Source: JBBQNR01 sp963774075 (lineage in GTDB: Bacteria > Actinomycetota > Thermoleophilia > Solirubrobacterales > JBBDJG01). Taken from it: 64,000 bases of DNA. The notes beneath the pieces were generated by a model that saw only the letters and a program-made list of their open reading frames with translations, had not been told where the DNA came from and did not search any database. Below, one piece after another: positions 24,150 to 31,886 of the stretch. Where the stretch lies: positions 248,001-312,000 of the forward strand of contig CAVZDP010000003.1 of NCBI GenBank assembly GCA_963774075.1. Reading direction: 5' to 3'. The translations under genes were made by a program, and so were the position numbers. Every line of letters starts with the position of its first letter. Position 1 is the stretch's first letter.

Positions 24150-24177
24150 CCGTCATTTCCTTAGCCGGAAATGACGG
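24150..24177 (+). other. groES-groEL intercistronic hairpin
   Basis: Perfect 11-bp inverted repeat CCGTCATTTCC, six-base loop ttagcc, and its complement, lying a few bases after the groES stop and 46 bases before the groEL ATG. There is no U-run, so it is more likely an mRNA processing or stability element, or a partial attenuator, than a full terminator. Confidence 0.6.
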
Positions 24178-24223
24178 GAGCTCTGAACTACAAAAGTTTC
24201 GAACCTTCAAGGAGTAATCGCCT

Positions 24224-25849
24224 ATGGCACACAAGGAACTGAAGTACAACGAGGATGCGCGTAGGTCCCTGGAGACCGGCGTGAACGCCGTGGCAGACGC
24301 GGTGAAGGTGACGCTCGGTCCCAAGGGACGCTACGTGGTGCTCGACAAGAAGTTCGGCGCGCCCACCATCACCAACGACGGCGTCACGATCGCGCGTGAG
24401 ATCGAGGTCGAGGACGTCTTCGAGAACCAGGGCGCGCAGCTGGTGCGCGAGGTCGCAACCGCGACCAACGACGTCGCGGGCGACGGCACCACCACGGCGA
24501 CGGTTCTGGCCCAGGCGATGGTTCGCCAGGGCATGAAGAACGTGGCCGCGGGCGCCAACCCGATGGCCCTCAAGCGGGGCGTCGAGAAGGCGGTCGACCA
24601 GGTCGTCGACCACCTGCGCGGCAAGCAGTCCAAGGAGATCGCGGGCAAGGACCAGATCGCTCGCGTCGCGGCAATCTCCGCAGGCGACGAGGAGATCGGC
24701 AACGTGATCGCCGACGCCATCGACAAGGTCGGCAAGGACGGCGTGGTGAACGTCGAGGAGGGCCAGACCTTCGGCATGGAGCTCGAGTTCACGGAGGGAA
24801 TGCAGTTCGACAAGGGCTACATCTCGCCGTACATGGTCACCGACCAGGAGCGCATGGAGGCCGTGCTCGACGAGCCCTTCATCCTGATCGCCAACCAGAA
24901 GATCGGCGCCGTGAGAGACCTGCTGCCGGTGCTCGAGCAGGTGATGCAGAGCGGCCGTCCGCTGCTCATCCTCGCGGAGGACGTCGAGGGCGAGGCGCTC
25001 GCCACGCTCGTCGTGAACAAGCTCCGCGGCACCTTCACCGGCGTCGCGGTCAAGGCTCCCGGTTTCGGCGACCGCCGCAAGCGGATGCTCGAGGACATCG
25101 CCATTCTCACCGGCGGCGAGGTCATCACCGAGGAGATGGGCCTCAAGCTCGAGAACACCTCGCTCGACCAGCTCGGTCGGGCCCGCAAGATCGTCGTGGC
25201 CAAGGACACGACCACGATCATCGACGGCGGCGGTGACCCCGAGAAGATCAAGGGCCGCATCAAGCAGATCAAGCAGGAGATCGAGACGACCGACTCCGAC
25301 TTCGACCGCGAGAAGCTGCAGGAGCGGCTCGCCAAGCTCGCGGGCGGCGTCGCGGTGGTCAAGGTCGGCGCGGCCACCGAGACCGAGATGAAGGAGCGCA
25401 AGCACCGCGTCGAGGACGCGCTGCAGGCAACCCGGGCGGCGCTAGAGGAGGGCATCGTGCCCGGCGGTGGCGTGGCGCTGCTGAACGCGTCCCAGGCGGT
25501 CGAGCTCGACTCCTACGAGGATCCGGACGAGCGCACGGGCGCGGGCATCGTGCTCCGCGCGCTCGAGGAGCCGATCCGCCAGATCGCTGAGAACGCGGGC
25601 GTCGAGGGCTCGGTCGTCGTCAACCACGTTCGCGAGCTGAAGCCTGGAGAGGGCTTCAACGCGGCGAACGAGGAGTACACCGACCTCGTCAAGGCCGGCA
25701 TCATCGATCCCACGATGGTGACGCGCTCCGCGCTCCAGAACGCGGCCTCGATCGCCAAGAACATCCTCACGACCGAGTGCGTGGTGGCCGAGATTCCCGA
25801 GAGGGAGCCGGTCGGCATGCCCGGTGGTGGGATGCCAGACATGATGTGA
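24224..25849 (+). CDS. groEL: Chaperonin GroEL
   Basis: 60-kDa chaperonin of 541 residues that folds proteins in its ring cavity with GroES. It shows the ATP-binding segments TLGPKGR and GDGTTTATVLAQ, the DVAGDGTTT catalytic Asp region, the equatorial/apical hinges, and a C-terminal GGM-rich tail (GMPGGGMPDMM) that lines the cavity, marking it as the housekeeping GroEL1-type paralogue rather than a His-tailed one. The ATG is preceded by AAGGAG. Regulation through CIRCE upstream of groES is likely. Confidence 0.97.
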   Translation: MAHKELKYNEDARRSLETGVNAVADAVKVTLGPKGRYVVLDKKFGAPTITNDGVTIAREIEVEDVFENQGAQLVREVATATNDVAGDGTTTATVLAQAMVRQGMKNVAAGANPMALKRGVEKAVDQVVDHLRGKQSKEIAGKDQIARVAAISAGDEEIGNVIADAIDKVGKDGVVNVEEGQTFGMELEFTEGMQFDKGYISPYMVTDQERMEAVLDEPFILIANQKIGAVRDLLPVLEQVMQSGRPLLILAEDVEGEALATLVVNKLRGTFTGVAVKAPGFGDRRKRMLEDIAILTGGEVITEEMGLKLENTSLDQLGRARKIVVAKDTTTIIDGGGDPEKIKGRIKQIKQEIETTDSDFDREKLQERLAKLAGGVAVVKVGAATETEMKERKHRVEDALQATRAALEEGIVPGGGVALLNASQAVELDSYEDPDERTGAGIVLRALEEPIRQIAENAGVEGSVVVNHVRELKPGEGFNAANEEYTDLVKAGIIDPTMVTRSALQNAASIAKNILTTECVVAEIPEREPVGMPGGGMPDMM

Positions 25850-25888
25850 GACGCCGTAGCCAGCGAAGCTGGCGCAGGCGGCTCTCTG

Positions 25889-25923
25889 GACTTTAGGTGT
25901 CCGGCGAAGCCGGCTCGATATTC
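25889..25923 (+). repeat. Hairpin repeat family, copy R1
   Basis: A 35-base element: GACTTTAGGTGT, a stem CCGGC-gaa-GCCGG, then CTCGATATTC. Three other copies occur at 26872, 41085 and 44360. It sits after groEL and 20 bases before a terminator hairpin. Another GAA-loop hairpin (GCCAGC-gaa-GCTGGC, 25859-25873) lies just upstream. Confidence 0.7.
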
Positions 25924-25942
25924 AGGGAGTACCTCAACTCGG

Positions 25943-25970
25943 GAAGGGCCCGGCGCAAGCCGGGCCCTTC
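25943..25970 (+). terminator. Bidirectional terminator-like hairpin after groEL
   Basis: Perfect 12-bp inverted repeat (GAAGGGCCCGGC and its complement) with loop gcaa, between groEL and the convergent SDR gene. The arms end in TTC, and there is no long T-run, as is usual in GC-rich actinobacteria. It can serve both genes. Confidence 0.75.
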
Positions 25971-25999
25971 GCGTTAGGCGGCCCGGCCGCGCAGGCTCG

Positions 26000-26815
26000 C
26001 TACGACTCGCCGATGACGCGCCTGTACATGCTCGACACTGGGCCGAGCACGATCGCGCGCGGGCCGTGCTGACCGAAGAGGGTGGTGACGCGGTTGCTCA
26101 GGCCCGGCACGACGACGCGCTTGCCCTTCTCCGCGCCCTGGATCCCCGCTTTCGCGACGTCCTCCGCAGTCGACCAGACGAACTTGGGGCCCATCTCGTC
26201 CTTGCTCTTCCTGAAGCCGGCGGCCTCGACGAACTCGGTCGCCACGGGCCCTGGACAGAGCGCGGTCATCGACACTCCTGTGCCCTTCAGCTCCGCCGAG
26301 ATCGCTTCGCTGAAGCTCAGCACGAACGCCTTGGTCGCCGCGTAGGTCGCCTGGGCCGGGACCGGCTGGAAGGACACCGTCGAGGCGACCTGGACCACGG
26401 CGCCGCGGCCGCGCTCCGTCATTCCGGGCAGGAAAGCGCTCGTCAGCGCGACGAGGGCCTCGACGTTCACGCGCACCATGCCCAGCTGCCGATCCGGGTT
26501 CTTGTGAACGTCCCCGACCGTGGAGAAGCCGGCGTTGTTCACGAGCACCTCGACCGCCAGCCCGCTCTCCCACACGCGCGGCGGTAGGCCTTCGACCTGA
26601 GCTGGGTCCGCGAGGTCGCAGGCGGCGAACGCGGCTCGTACGCCGTGATCGCGCTCGATCTCGGCGGCGAGCGTCCTCAGGCGATCCTCCCGGCGAGCGA
26701 CCAGATAGACGCCGTGGCCTCGGGCCGCGAGCTGGCGGGCGAACTGCTCGCCGATGCCGCTCGATGCGCCGGTGATCAAGCAGGTCGAGCCCGGGTCTGG
26801 AGGCGGCAATGCCAT
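26000..26815 (-). CDS. Short-chain dehydrogenase/reductase
   Basis: Classical SDR of 271 residues, an NAD(P)-dependent oxidoreductase. It shows cofactor motif TGASSGIG (15-22), an arginine after strand two (ARREDRL) favouring NADP, NNAG, S145, and the catalytic Y158-x3-K162 (YAATK). The closest general pattern is the DltE/YqjQ-like group of SDRs with a C-terminal extension (LFGQHGPRAIVLGPVSSMYRR). ATG at 26815 starts directly at the Rossmann fold; upstream sequence is repeat DNA. The substrate is unknown. Confidence 0.85.
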   Translation of the reverse strand: MALPPPDPGSTCLITGASSGIGEQFARQLAARGHGVYLVARREDRLRTLAAEIERDHGVRAAFAACDLADPAQVEGLPPRVWESGLAVEVLVNNAGFSTVGDVHKNPDRQLGMVRVNVEALVALTSAFLPGMTERGRGAVVQVASTVSFQPVPAQATYAATKAFVLSFSEAISAELKGTGVSMTALCPGPVATEFVEAAGFRKSKDEMGPKFVWSTAEDVAKAGIQGAEKGKRVVVPGLSNRVTTLFGQHGPRAIVLGPVSSMYRRVIGES

Positions 26816-26850
26816 CGGCGCGCGCCAGCTTATCCCGTTCGCTAGCGCCA

Positions 26851-26935
26851 GCCTACGGCGGTCGCAATATTGAATATCGAGCCGCCTTCGGCGGACATCT
26901 AAAGTCACGAACGCCCGCCTACGGCGGTCGCAATA
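26851..26935. repeat. Paired 19-base direct repeats around hairpin repeat R2
   Basis: GCCTACGGCGGTCGCAATA occurs at 26851-26869 and again at 26917-26935. Copy R2 of the GAA-loop hairpin repeat lies between them (26872-26906), inverted relative to R1, with stem CCGCC-gaa-GGCGG. The second 19-mer has its own stem CCGCC-tac-GGCGG. This composite fills the divergent gap between the SDR gene and a small hypothetical gene. Confidence 0.7.
26872..26906 (-). repeat. Hairpin repeat family, copy R2
   Basis: Minus-strand copy of the 35-base element, differing from R1 in one flanking base and in a stem G-C pair swapped to C-G. It lies 57 bases upstream of the SDR start. Confidence 0.7.
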
Positions 26936-26946
26936 GAATTCCTCTC

Positions 26947-27225
26947 GTGTCGAGCGAGGACAACCCTTTCGGCGGACTCTTCGGAGACCCGGACGACCTC
27001 CAGCGCCGCCTCGCCGAGCTCGCCGAGCAGATGCAGGGCGCCCAGCGCGTCGCGTGGGCCGACAACGCGATCAAGCTCGCGGTCGACATGACCGTCGCTG
27101 CGATCCAGAAGCTCGACCTCTCGGGCGGCCCCGACCAGCAGGCGGCTCAGGTGCGTGATGCCATCCGGTTGCTGTTCCCGGAGGCGGTCACGCTCGTGCG
27201 CGAGGCTCGCGAGGGCCTCGCTTAA
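26947..27225 (+). CDS. Small conserved-looking hypothetical protein
   Basis: Protein of 92 residues from GTG 26947. It starts with an acidic, Gly-rich segment (SSEDNPFGGLFGDPDD) followed by amphipathic helices (QRRLAELAEQMQGAQRV; NAIKLAVDMTVAAIQKL) and an Ala/Leu-rich C-terminus. No family is recognised. Its coding composition and alternating helical pattern suggest a real protein. Its TAA stop shares the TTAA with the stop of the convergent flippase-like gene. Its promoter would lie within or next to the repeat composite. Confidence 0.55.
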   Translation: MSSEDNPFGGLFGDPDDLQRRLAELAEQMQGAQRVAWADNAIKLAVDMTVAAIQKLDLSGGPDQQAAQVRDAIRLLFPEAVTLVREAREGLA

Positions 27226-28244
27226 GCCTCGGCCTCGGCTCGCGCCTCGGCTTCGGCCTCCGCCCGCTTCCTCTCCTCCTCTCCGCGCCTGATCACGTTC
27301 CTGATGTTGAGGGTTCGGACCATCAGGAAGATCGCCACCAGCGAGCAGGCGACATTGAAGGCTGCCAGCGCGATCTGCTGGCCCACGCTGTAGGCGAGCA
27401 CCGCGGTCTTGGGTGCGACGTCTCTGAACACGTACACGAGCAGCGCCTGCTGGGCGCCGGCGCCCCCGGGCGTGAATGGCGTCAGCGTCGACAGCGCCTG
27501 CACGCTCATCACGAGCAGGGCGTTCTTGACGGAGCCACCGATGTTGAAGGCCTCGAGAAAGAAGTAGAACGCCATGAACCGGAACAGCCACGCCCCCGCC
27601 TGCCAGGCGGCGACCTCGCGCAGGTAGCGGTGGAAGTCGGTCAGGATCACGACGCCCTGCTTGATCCGCTGCCAGAACACGACGGCGCGCACCGACAGCA
27701 GCGCGTACAGGGCCAGCAGGCCGATCACGATGAACGTGATCGTGAACAGGAAGAAGCGCGGGTGGTCCGCCCAGAAGGCGAGGTCGAACGCGGGCAGGTT
27801 CGGGAGCTGGGGGATGCTCGGCAGCACTCCCTGTGTGATCGCGAACAGCAGGACGAGCGCGCCGACCGTGATGTCGAACGCCGATTCGACGAAGAACGAG
27901 GAGGTGACCGCCGGATAGGTCGAGTGCGGGACGCTCTGCTTGGCCAGATAGATCTTCGTGACGTCGCCGGCGCGCGCCGGCAGCACGCTGTTGACGCCGA
28001 CGCCCGCGATGTACGCGCCCGCGATCCGGCGCCATCGAAACGGCGACGCCGGGTAGGCCGCGCGCAGCGTGTTGAACCAGGCGCGGCTGCGGCAGAGCAT
28101 GTGGCAGAAATGGAGCGCCAGCGCGAAGGCGAGCGCGCCCCACTGAACCGCGGCCAGGTTGGAGAAGAACGTCTCCGCCGCGTTGAAGAAGGCGTCGAGG
28201 CTGGAGCCGAGCGACGCGGGGGACGTGTCGAGCAGCGGCGGCAA
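27222..28244 (-). CDS. UPF0104/lysylphosphatidylglycerol-synthase-TM family membrane protein
   Basis: Integral membrane protein of 340 residues with about eight hydrophobic helices. It contains hallmarks of the YbhN/AglD/MprF-N membrane family: RAWFNTLRAAYP, GVGVNSVLPARAGDVTKIY, an Ile/Phe-rich core, and TPFTPGGAGAQQALLV. Members flip lipids or support glycosyl-lipid synthesis. The C-terminus is a charged tail rich in Ala and Glu. TTG at 28244 is the best available start, without a clear ribosome site. The role here is unknown. Confidence 0.8.
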   Translation of the reverse strand: MPPLLDTSPASLGSSLDAFFNAAETFFSNLAAVQWGALAFALALHFCHMLCRSRAWFNTLRAAYPASPFRWRRIAGAYIAGVGVNSVLPARAGDVTKIYLAKQSVPHSTYPAVTSSFFVESAFDITVGALVLLFAITQGVLPSIPQLPNLPAFDLAFWADHPRFFLFTITFIVIGLLALYALLSVRAVVFWQRIKQGVVILTDFHRYLREVAAWQAGAWLFRFMAFYFFLEAFNIGGSVKNALLVMSVQALSTLTPFTPGGAGAQQALLVYVFRDVAPKTAVLAYSVGQQIALAAFNVACSLVAIFLMVRTLNIRNVIRRGEEERKRAEAEAEARAEAEA

Positions 28245-28288
28245 TCCGATCGTCGTAAGCTAAGCAGCCCCGTCGATCGGAGGTGCAG

Positions 28289-28840
28289 ATGGCAACGCCC
28301 GATACCGCTGTGGAGGCTGGCGCCGCGACGCCGCTCGAGGAGCAGTTCGCTCGCGACTTCGCGGACCGCTGGCAGAAAGCCTGGAACTCACTGGTCCCCG
28401 AGCAGGTGACGGCGCTCTGCACCGAGGACGTGCTGTGGGAGGACCCCCTCACGGAGCGCCCCGAGCGCGGCCGGGATGCCGTCGCCGAGTACCTGCGGAG
28501 CACCTGGACGACGTTCCCCGACCTGCGCTTCAGCTGGCCGGAGGGACCGTACGCCTCCTTCGACGGCACGAAGCTCGCCCTCCACTGGCACGTGGTGGGC
28601 ACGATGCTCGGCCCGATGCAGCCGCCAGGGTTCGCGCCGACCGGCAGGCGCGCCGAGCTCGACGGCGTCGACCTGCTCGAGCTCCGTGACGGCCTCGTCT
28701 GCGCATACTCGGGCTTCTTCGACGTGCGCGGCGTGGCACAGCAGCTCGGCGTCCTGCCCGGCCCGGGAAGCCCCGGCGAGCGCATCGCCGTCGCCCTACA
28801 GAAGCTCACGACAGAGGTCGCGCGGCGGGTGGGACGATGA
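28289..28840 (+). CDS. NTF2-like (SnoaL-type) protein
   Basis: Protein of 183 residues with a SnoaL-like fold: FADRWQKAWNSLVPEQVTALCTEDVLWEDP contains the usual first helices and acidic turn, followed by GRDAVAEYLRSTW, a W-rich strand LALHWHVVGTM, and a central insert TGRRAELDGVDLLEL. ATG at 28289 is used because GGAGG lies five bases upstream. Its stop overlaps the next gene's ATG (ATGA), so the two are translated together. Possible activities include isomerase or cyclase chemistry; none is assigned. Confidence 0.75.
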   Translation: MATPDTAVEAGAATPLEEQFARDFADRWQKAWNSLVPEQVTALCTEDVLWEDPLTERPERGRDAVAEYLRSTWTTFPDLRFSWPEGPYASFDGTKLALHWHVVGTMLGPMQPPGFAPTGRRAELDGVDLLELRDGLVCAYSGFFDVRGVAQQLGVLPGPGSPGERIAVALQKLTTEVARRVGR

Positions 28841-29133
28841 GGCTCTTCGTCTGCTGGGGCACGTTCACGACGACGCCGCGGCCCGGCGGCCATCCGTGCG
28901 GGAACGCCTACCGAGCGCTGCGAGAGGCCGGCCACGACCCCGAGGTCGTCAAGTCCTACGGCTGGACGGTGCTGCCCGACGCGCTCAACCGCACCGCCGG
29001 CCGCCAAGAGGTCAAGCGCCTCACGGGCGACAGCACCGTGCCGGTGCTGGTCACCGACTCGGGCGAGGTGATCTCGGACTCGAAGAACATCATCGCCTGG
29101 GCCGAGCGGAACCCCGCTACGGCAGCCGCCTGA
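28837..29133 (+). CDS. Thioredoxin-fold (glutaredoxin/GST N-terminal-like) protein
   Basis: Protein of 98 residues with the beta-alpha-beta start MRLFVCWGT, a single Cys at PCGNAYRAL where glutaredoxins place the active site, and the cis-Pro turn TVPVLVTDSGEVISDS of glutathione-binding proteins. There is no CxxC pair, so it could act as a monothiol or GST-N-like domain. It overlaps the NTF2-like gene by four bases, which suggests they work together. Confidence 0.7.
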   Translation: MRLFVCWGTFTTTPRPGGHPCGNAYRALREAGHDPEVVKSYGWTVLPDALNRTAGRQEVKRLTGDSTVPVLVTDSGEVISDSKNIIAWAERNPATAAA

Positions 29134-29142
29134 GCGCGCGGC

Positions 29143-29802
29143 TCAGTTGAACGTGACGTAGACGCCTTGGTCGATCAGGCTGTTCGCATGATTGACGACG
29201 AGGACCACGGCCTGCGCGTCGGAGGGACATCCATTGGCCGACTCCGAGTCAGGAGTGACTCGTACCCAGACTGAGGGGTTCGGGCTTCCGGCGCTCGAGC
29301 CCACGTAGTCCAGTGAGGCCGTGACGTTCTTCGGCGTGAAGCCCAGGTCCTTGAAGCAGTAGACGCCGCTCCCCGGGTTGCTGAAGTCCCCCGCGTCGAC
29401 GTTACGCGACCGACTCGTGTCGAGGGCCGGGGCCGGGCCCGGGGTCACGTGCGCGTAAGCGAGTGCGACTCCCGCAGGGCCTGTCGCCCCCGTCGGCCCC
29501 GTCGCTCCGGCCGTGCCGTTCTGTCCGGCCGCGCCGTTCTGACCCGCAGGGCCGGCGGCTCCCGTGTCCCCCTTGTCGCCCTTCGGGCCCGGGCCGGCCT
29601 TCGCCTCGGCCGCGCGCGCCGTGAGGTTGGCCTGGTTGGCCTTGCTCGAGGCCTTGCGCGCCGTCGATTCGGCTTTGCGGGCCTTCTTCAGCGCGCTCTT
29701 GGCCATGCTCACGGGCGAAGGCGCGCCGGCGGCGGGAAGCGCCAGCGACAGGACTGCGATCAGCGCCAGCCCAGCGATCACGTACTTGCGCCCACCTCCC
29801 AT
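29143..29802 (-). CDS. Secreted collagen-like protein
   Basis: Exported protein of 219 residues. Signal peptide MGGGRKYVIAGLALIAVLSL ends near AGA; residues 30-68 are an Ala/Lys-rich predicted coiled coil (SALKKARKAESTARKASSKA), residues 72-111 contain about 13 Gly-X-Y triplets (GPKGDKGDTGAAGPAG at the start), and the C-terminal 105 residues form a beta-rich globular part with two to three Cys. Bacterial collagen-like proteins form trimers at the cell surface or in spores. No anchor motif is seen. Function unknown. Confidence 0.75.
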   Translation of the reverse strand: MGGGRKYVIAGLALIAVLSLALPAAGAPSPVSMAKSALKKARKAESTARKASSKANQANLTARAAEAKAGPGPKGDKGDTGAAGPAGQNGAAGQNGTAGATGPTGATGPAGVALAYAHVTPGPAPALDTSRSRNVDAGDFSNPGSGVYCFKDLGFTPKNVTASLDYVGSSAGSPNPSVWVRVTPDSESANGCPSDAQAVVLVVNHANSLIDQGVYVTFN

Positions 29803-29862
29803 CGAGCGCGACGATAACCGCCGACCAGGACGCCAAATCGCGCCGGCACGTTCGCGTCGCGC

Positions 29863-30762
29863 TCAGCGAGCGAACTCGAGCAGCGCCGGCACTATGCGCT
29901 CGTGCGCGTCCTCCTGGAGGTAGTGACCCGCGTCCTCGATCCTCGTAACCTTGGCGTCGGGGAACGTCCCGAGCCAGAGTTGCTCCAACACGTCGCGCGT
30001 GAATGCCGGATCTTTCATGGCCCAGAAGATCTCCACGGGCTTGGAGCGAAAGTGCGCGTGGAGGCCCTGCTCCACCTGCCCGAGCAGGTCCGATACCGGG
30101 CCCCGCGGCCCCGACGGGATCTCACGCGGAAAGACTAGGATCGGCGTTCGGCTGGACCAGCTCGGATGCGGCGCGCGGTAGGCGCGCTTGACGCTCGGCG
30201 TCAGACGCTCCCGGTGCACGACGCCGGCGCGGAAGAGGAAGACGCGCTTGAACATGTCCAGTCCCTTGACCATCACCTCCCCCAGCAACGGCGTGCGAAA
30301 CAGCCGCAACGGCAGGGGCAGCGGCACGTCCCCCGGCGGGCGGTGCGCATAGGTGTTGAGGATGAAGAGACGATCGACGCGCTCGGGGTGCCGAGTCGCC
30401 CACCACAGCCCGATCGGCCCGCCCCAGTCCTGAGGGACGACGACGGCTCCCCGCAGGTCGAGCGACTCGAGCAGGGCCTCGAGGCGGTCGGCGTGGCGGC
30501 TGATGCGGTAGAGCTCGGGGCTGTCGGGCTTGTCCGAGCGACCGAAGCCCAAGTGGTCCGGCACGATCGCGCGATGCCCGGCTTCGACCAGCGCCGGGAT
30601 GAAGTTCCGGTACAGGTACCCCCACGTCGGGTTGCCGTGCAACATCACGATCGGCCTTCCCTCGCGAGGCCCCTCGTCGACGTAGTGCATCCGTCCGTCC
30701 GGGGTGTCGAACCAGCGCGGCTCGTACGGCCACGATCCTTCGAAGGTCCAGTCGATCGCCAC
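29863..30762 (-). CDS. Haloalkane dehalogenase-like alpha/beta hydrolase
   Basis: Alpha/beta hydrolase of 299 residues. Nucleophile is D112 in VPQDWGGPIG, as in haloalkane dehalogenases, not Ser as in esterases; HGNPTWGY gives the oxyanion/halide Asn, D251 (AMKDPAF) is a plausible acid and H280 (DAGHYLQED) the base. These residues support cleavage of carbon-halogen bonds, though the natural substrate in such organisms is often unknown and could be an epoxide or other ester. GTG start; the MscS stop lies five bases upstream, so they are probably one operon. Confidence 0.83.
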   Translation of the reverse strand: MAIDWTFEGSWPYEPRWFDTPDGRMHYVDEGPREGRPIVMLHGNPTWGYLYRNFIPALVEAGHRAIVPDHLGFGRSDKPDSPELYRISRHADRLEALLESLDLRGAVVVPQDWGGPIGLWWATRHPERVDRLFILNTYAHRPPGDVPLPLPLRLFRTPLLGEVMVKGLDMFKRVFLFRAGVVHRERLTPSVKRAYRAPHPSWSSRTPILVFPREIPSGPRGPVSDLLGQVEQGLHAHFRSKPVEIFWAMKDPAFTRDVLEQLWLGTFPDAKVTRIEDAGHYLQEDAHERIVPALLEFAR

Positions 30763-30767
30763 GGAGA

Positions 30768-31757
30768 TCAGCCTCCTCTTCCCGCTGTGTCGACGCGAGC
30801 GCGCGCGCCGCGCGGTTCCTCGCCCGCCACGGAGGACACCGCCGCCAGCACCTCGTCGGCGAGGCGCGGTCCGTCGACGTCGGAGACCGGCGTCGCGGTG
30901 ATGCGAACCCAGACGCCGTCAGCGAAGACCTCCTCGAGCGCGATGTCCGGCTCGTCCCTGGTAGGGGTGCCGACGCGCTCGCGCAACAAACCCTGAAGGT
31001 CGCTCGGCTTCACGTCGCGGCGCAGCTTGGCGCGGAGGTCCACGCCGGCCGGGCGCCTCAGCGGCACGATGGTCGCTCCCAGCACCGAGTTGTTCGGCAC
31101 CAGCAGGCGCTCTTCCCCGCGGGCAAGCGTCGTGTAGATGAGGCCGAGGTGCACGACGGTCCCCTCGATCTCGCCGCCGAGCGTGCCTCCCTGCAAGCGA
31201 ACCCGCTCCCCGACCCGGAACGGGCGCGCGGCCAGCAGCACCGTGCCCGCGATCAGGTTGCCGAGCGTGCTCTGCGCGGCGAGGCCGAGCACGATCGCGG
31301 TGACGGCGCCGCCGAGCGCGATCGCGCGCGGGTCGAGGTCGACGAGCCGCAGCGCGACGATCACGACCGCCAGGAGCGTCGTGATCTGGACGAGGAACCC
31401 GATCGTCGAGGCGGTGCTCTGGTCGAAGCGCGACAGAAGCCGCGGGCCGAGAGCGCGCCCGAGGTCGCGTGCGAAACGCCAGCCAACGACCGCGAGCAGC
31501 AGCGCTGCCGCCACGCGAACCGGGACGTCAGTGCCGAAGAGGTCCTCGCGAAAGTGCCAGAGCACGACGATGAGCCCGGCCAGAGGCAAAAGCACGAGCG
31601 CCTCCCGCCGCGCGCGATTCGCCCTGGCCGAGGCCTGCGCCGTCAGCCGGCGCGCGAGCGCCGAATCGCGGTAGTAGCGGATGTCGCTCGCGCGGGTGGG
31701 GTCTTCGCGCTCGCCGGCGCCCTCCCGGCGACTGATTTCGGTCTCGTCTCGATCCAA
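30768..31757 (-). CDS. MscS-family mechanosensitive channel
   Basis: Membrane protein of about 329 residues. Three hydrophobic helices (near residues 46-63, 75-92, 115-136) lead to the pore-lining segment with VTAIVLGLAAQSTLGNLIAG, which matches the MscS TM3/beta motif, then the beta-domain (VGERVRLQGGTLGGEIEGTV) and a cytoplasmic alpha/beta domain. It would open on hypo-osmotic membrane tension. TTG at 31757 is the best start before a charged N-terminus; GTG choices fall inside the first helix. It precedes the dehalogenase-like gene in one transcript. Confidence 0.83.
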   Translation of the reverse strand: MDRDETEISRREGAGEREDPTRASDIRYYRDSALARRLTAQASARANRARREALVLLPLAGLIVVLWHFREDLFGTDVPVRVAAALLLAVVGWRFARDLGRALGPRLLSRFDQSTASTIGFLVQITTLLAVVIVALRLVDLDPRAIALGGAVTAIVLGLAAQSTLGNLIAGTVLLAARPFRVGERVRLQGGTLGGEIEGTVVHLGLIYTTLARGEERLLVPNNSVLGATIVPLRRPAGVDLRAKLRRDVKPSDLQGLLRERVGTPTRDEPDIALEEVFADGVWVRITATPVSDVDGPRLADEVLAAVSSVAGEEPRGARARVDTAGRGG

Positions 31758-31886
31758 GTTGGGGCCTGCCGCGTGACCGCGGGCCGGGTGCGTTCCCTTA
31801 CTATCGCATCGCGAGGCAGGAGGACAGTGGAAACGGGGAAGCGGAGCGAACGCTTGCGACAGAGAGAGGCTGGTACTTTCCGGCAG

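Noticed and set aside
31149..31886. Long open frame upstream of the P450
   Set aside because: It is antisense to the MscS gene; the P450 family start is at 31887.
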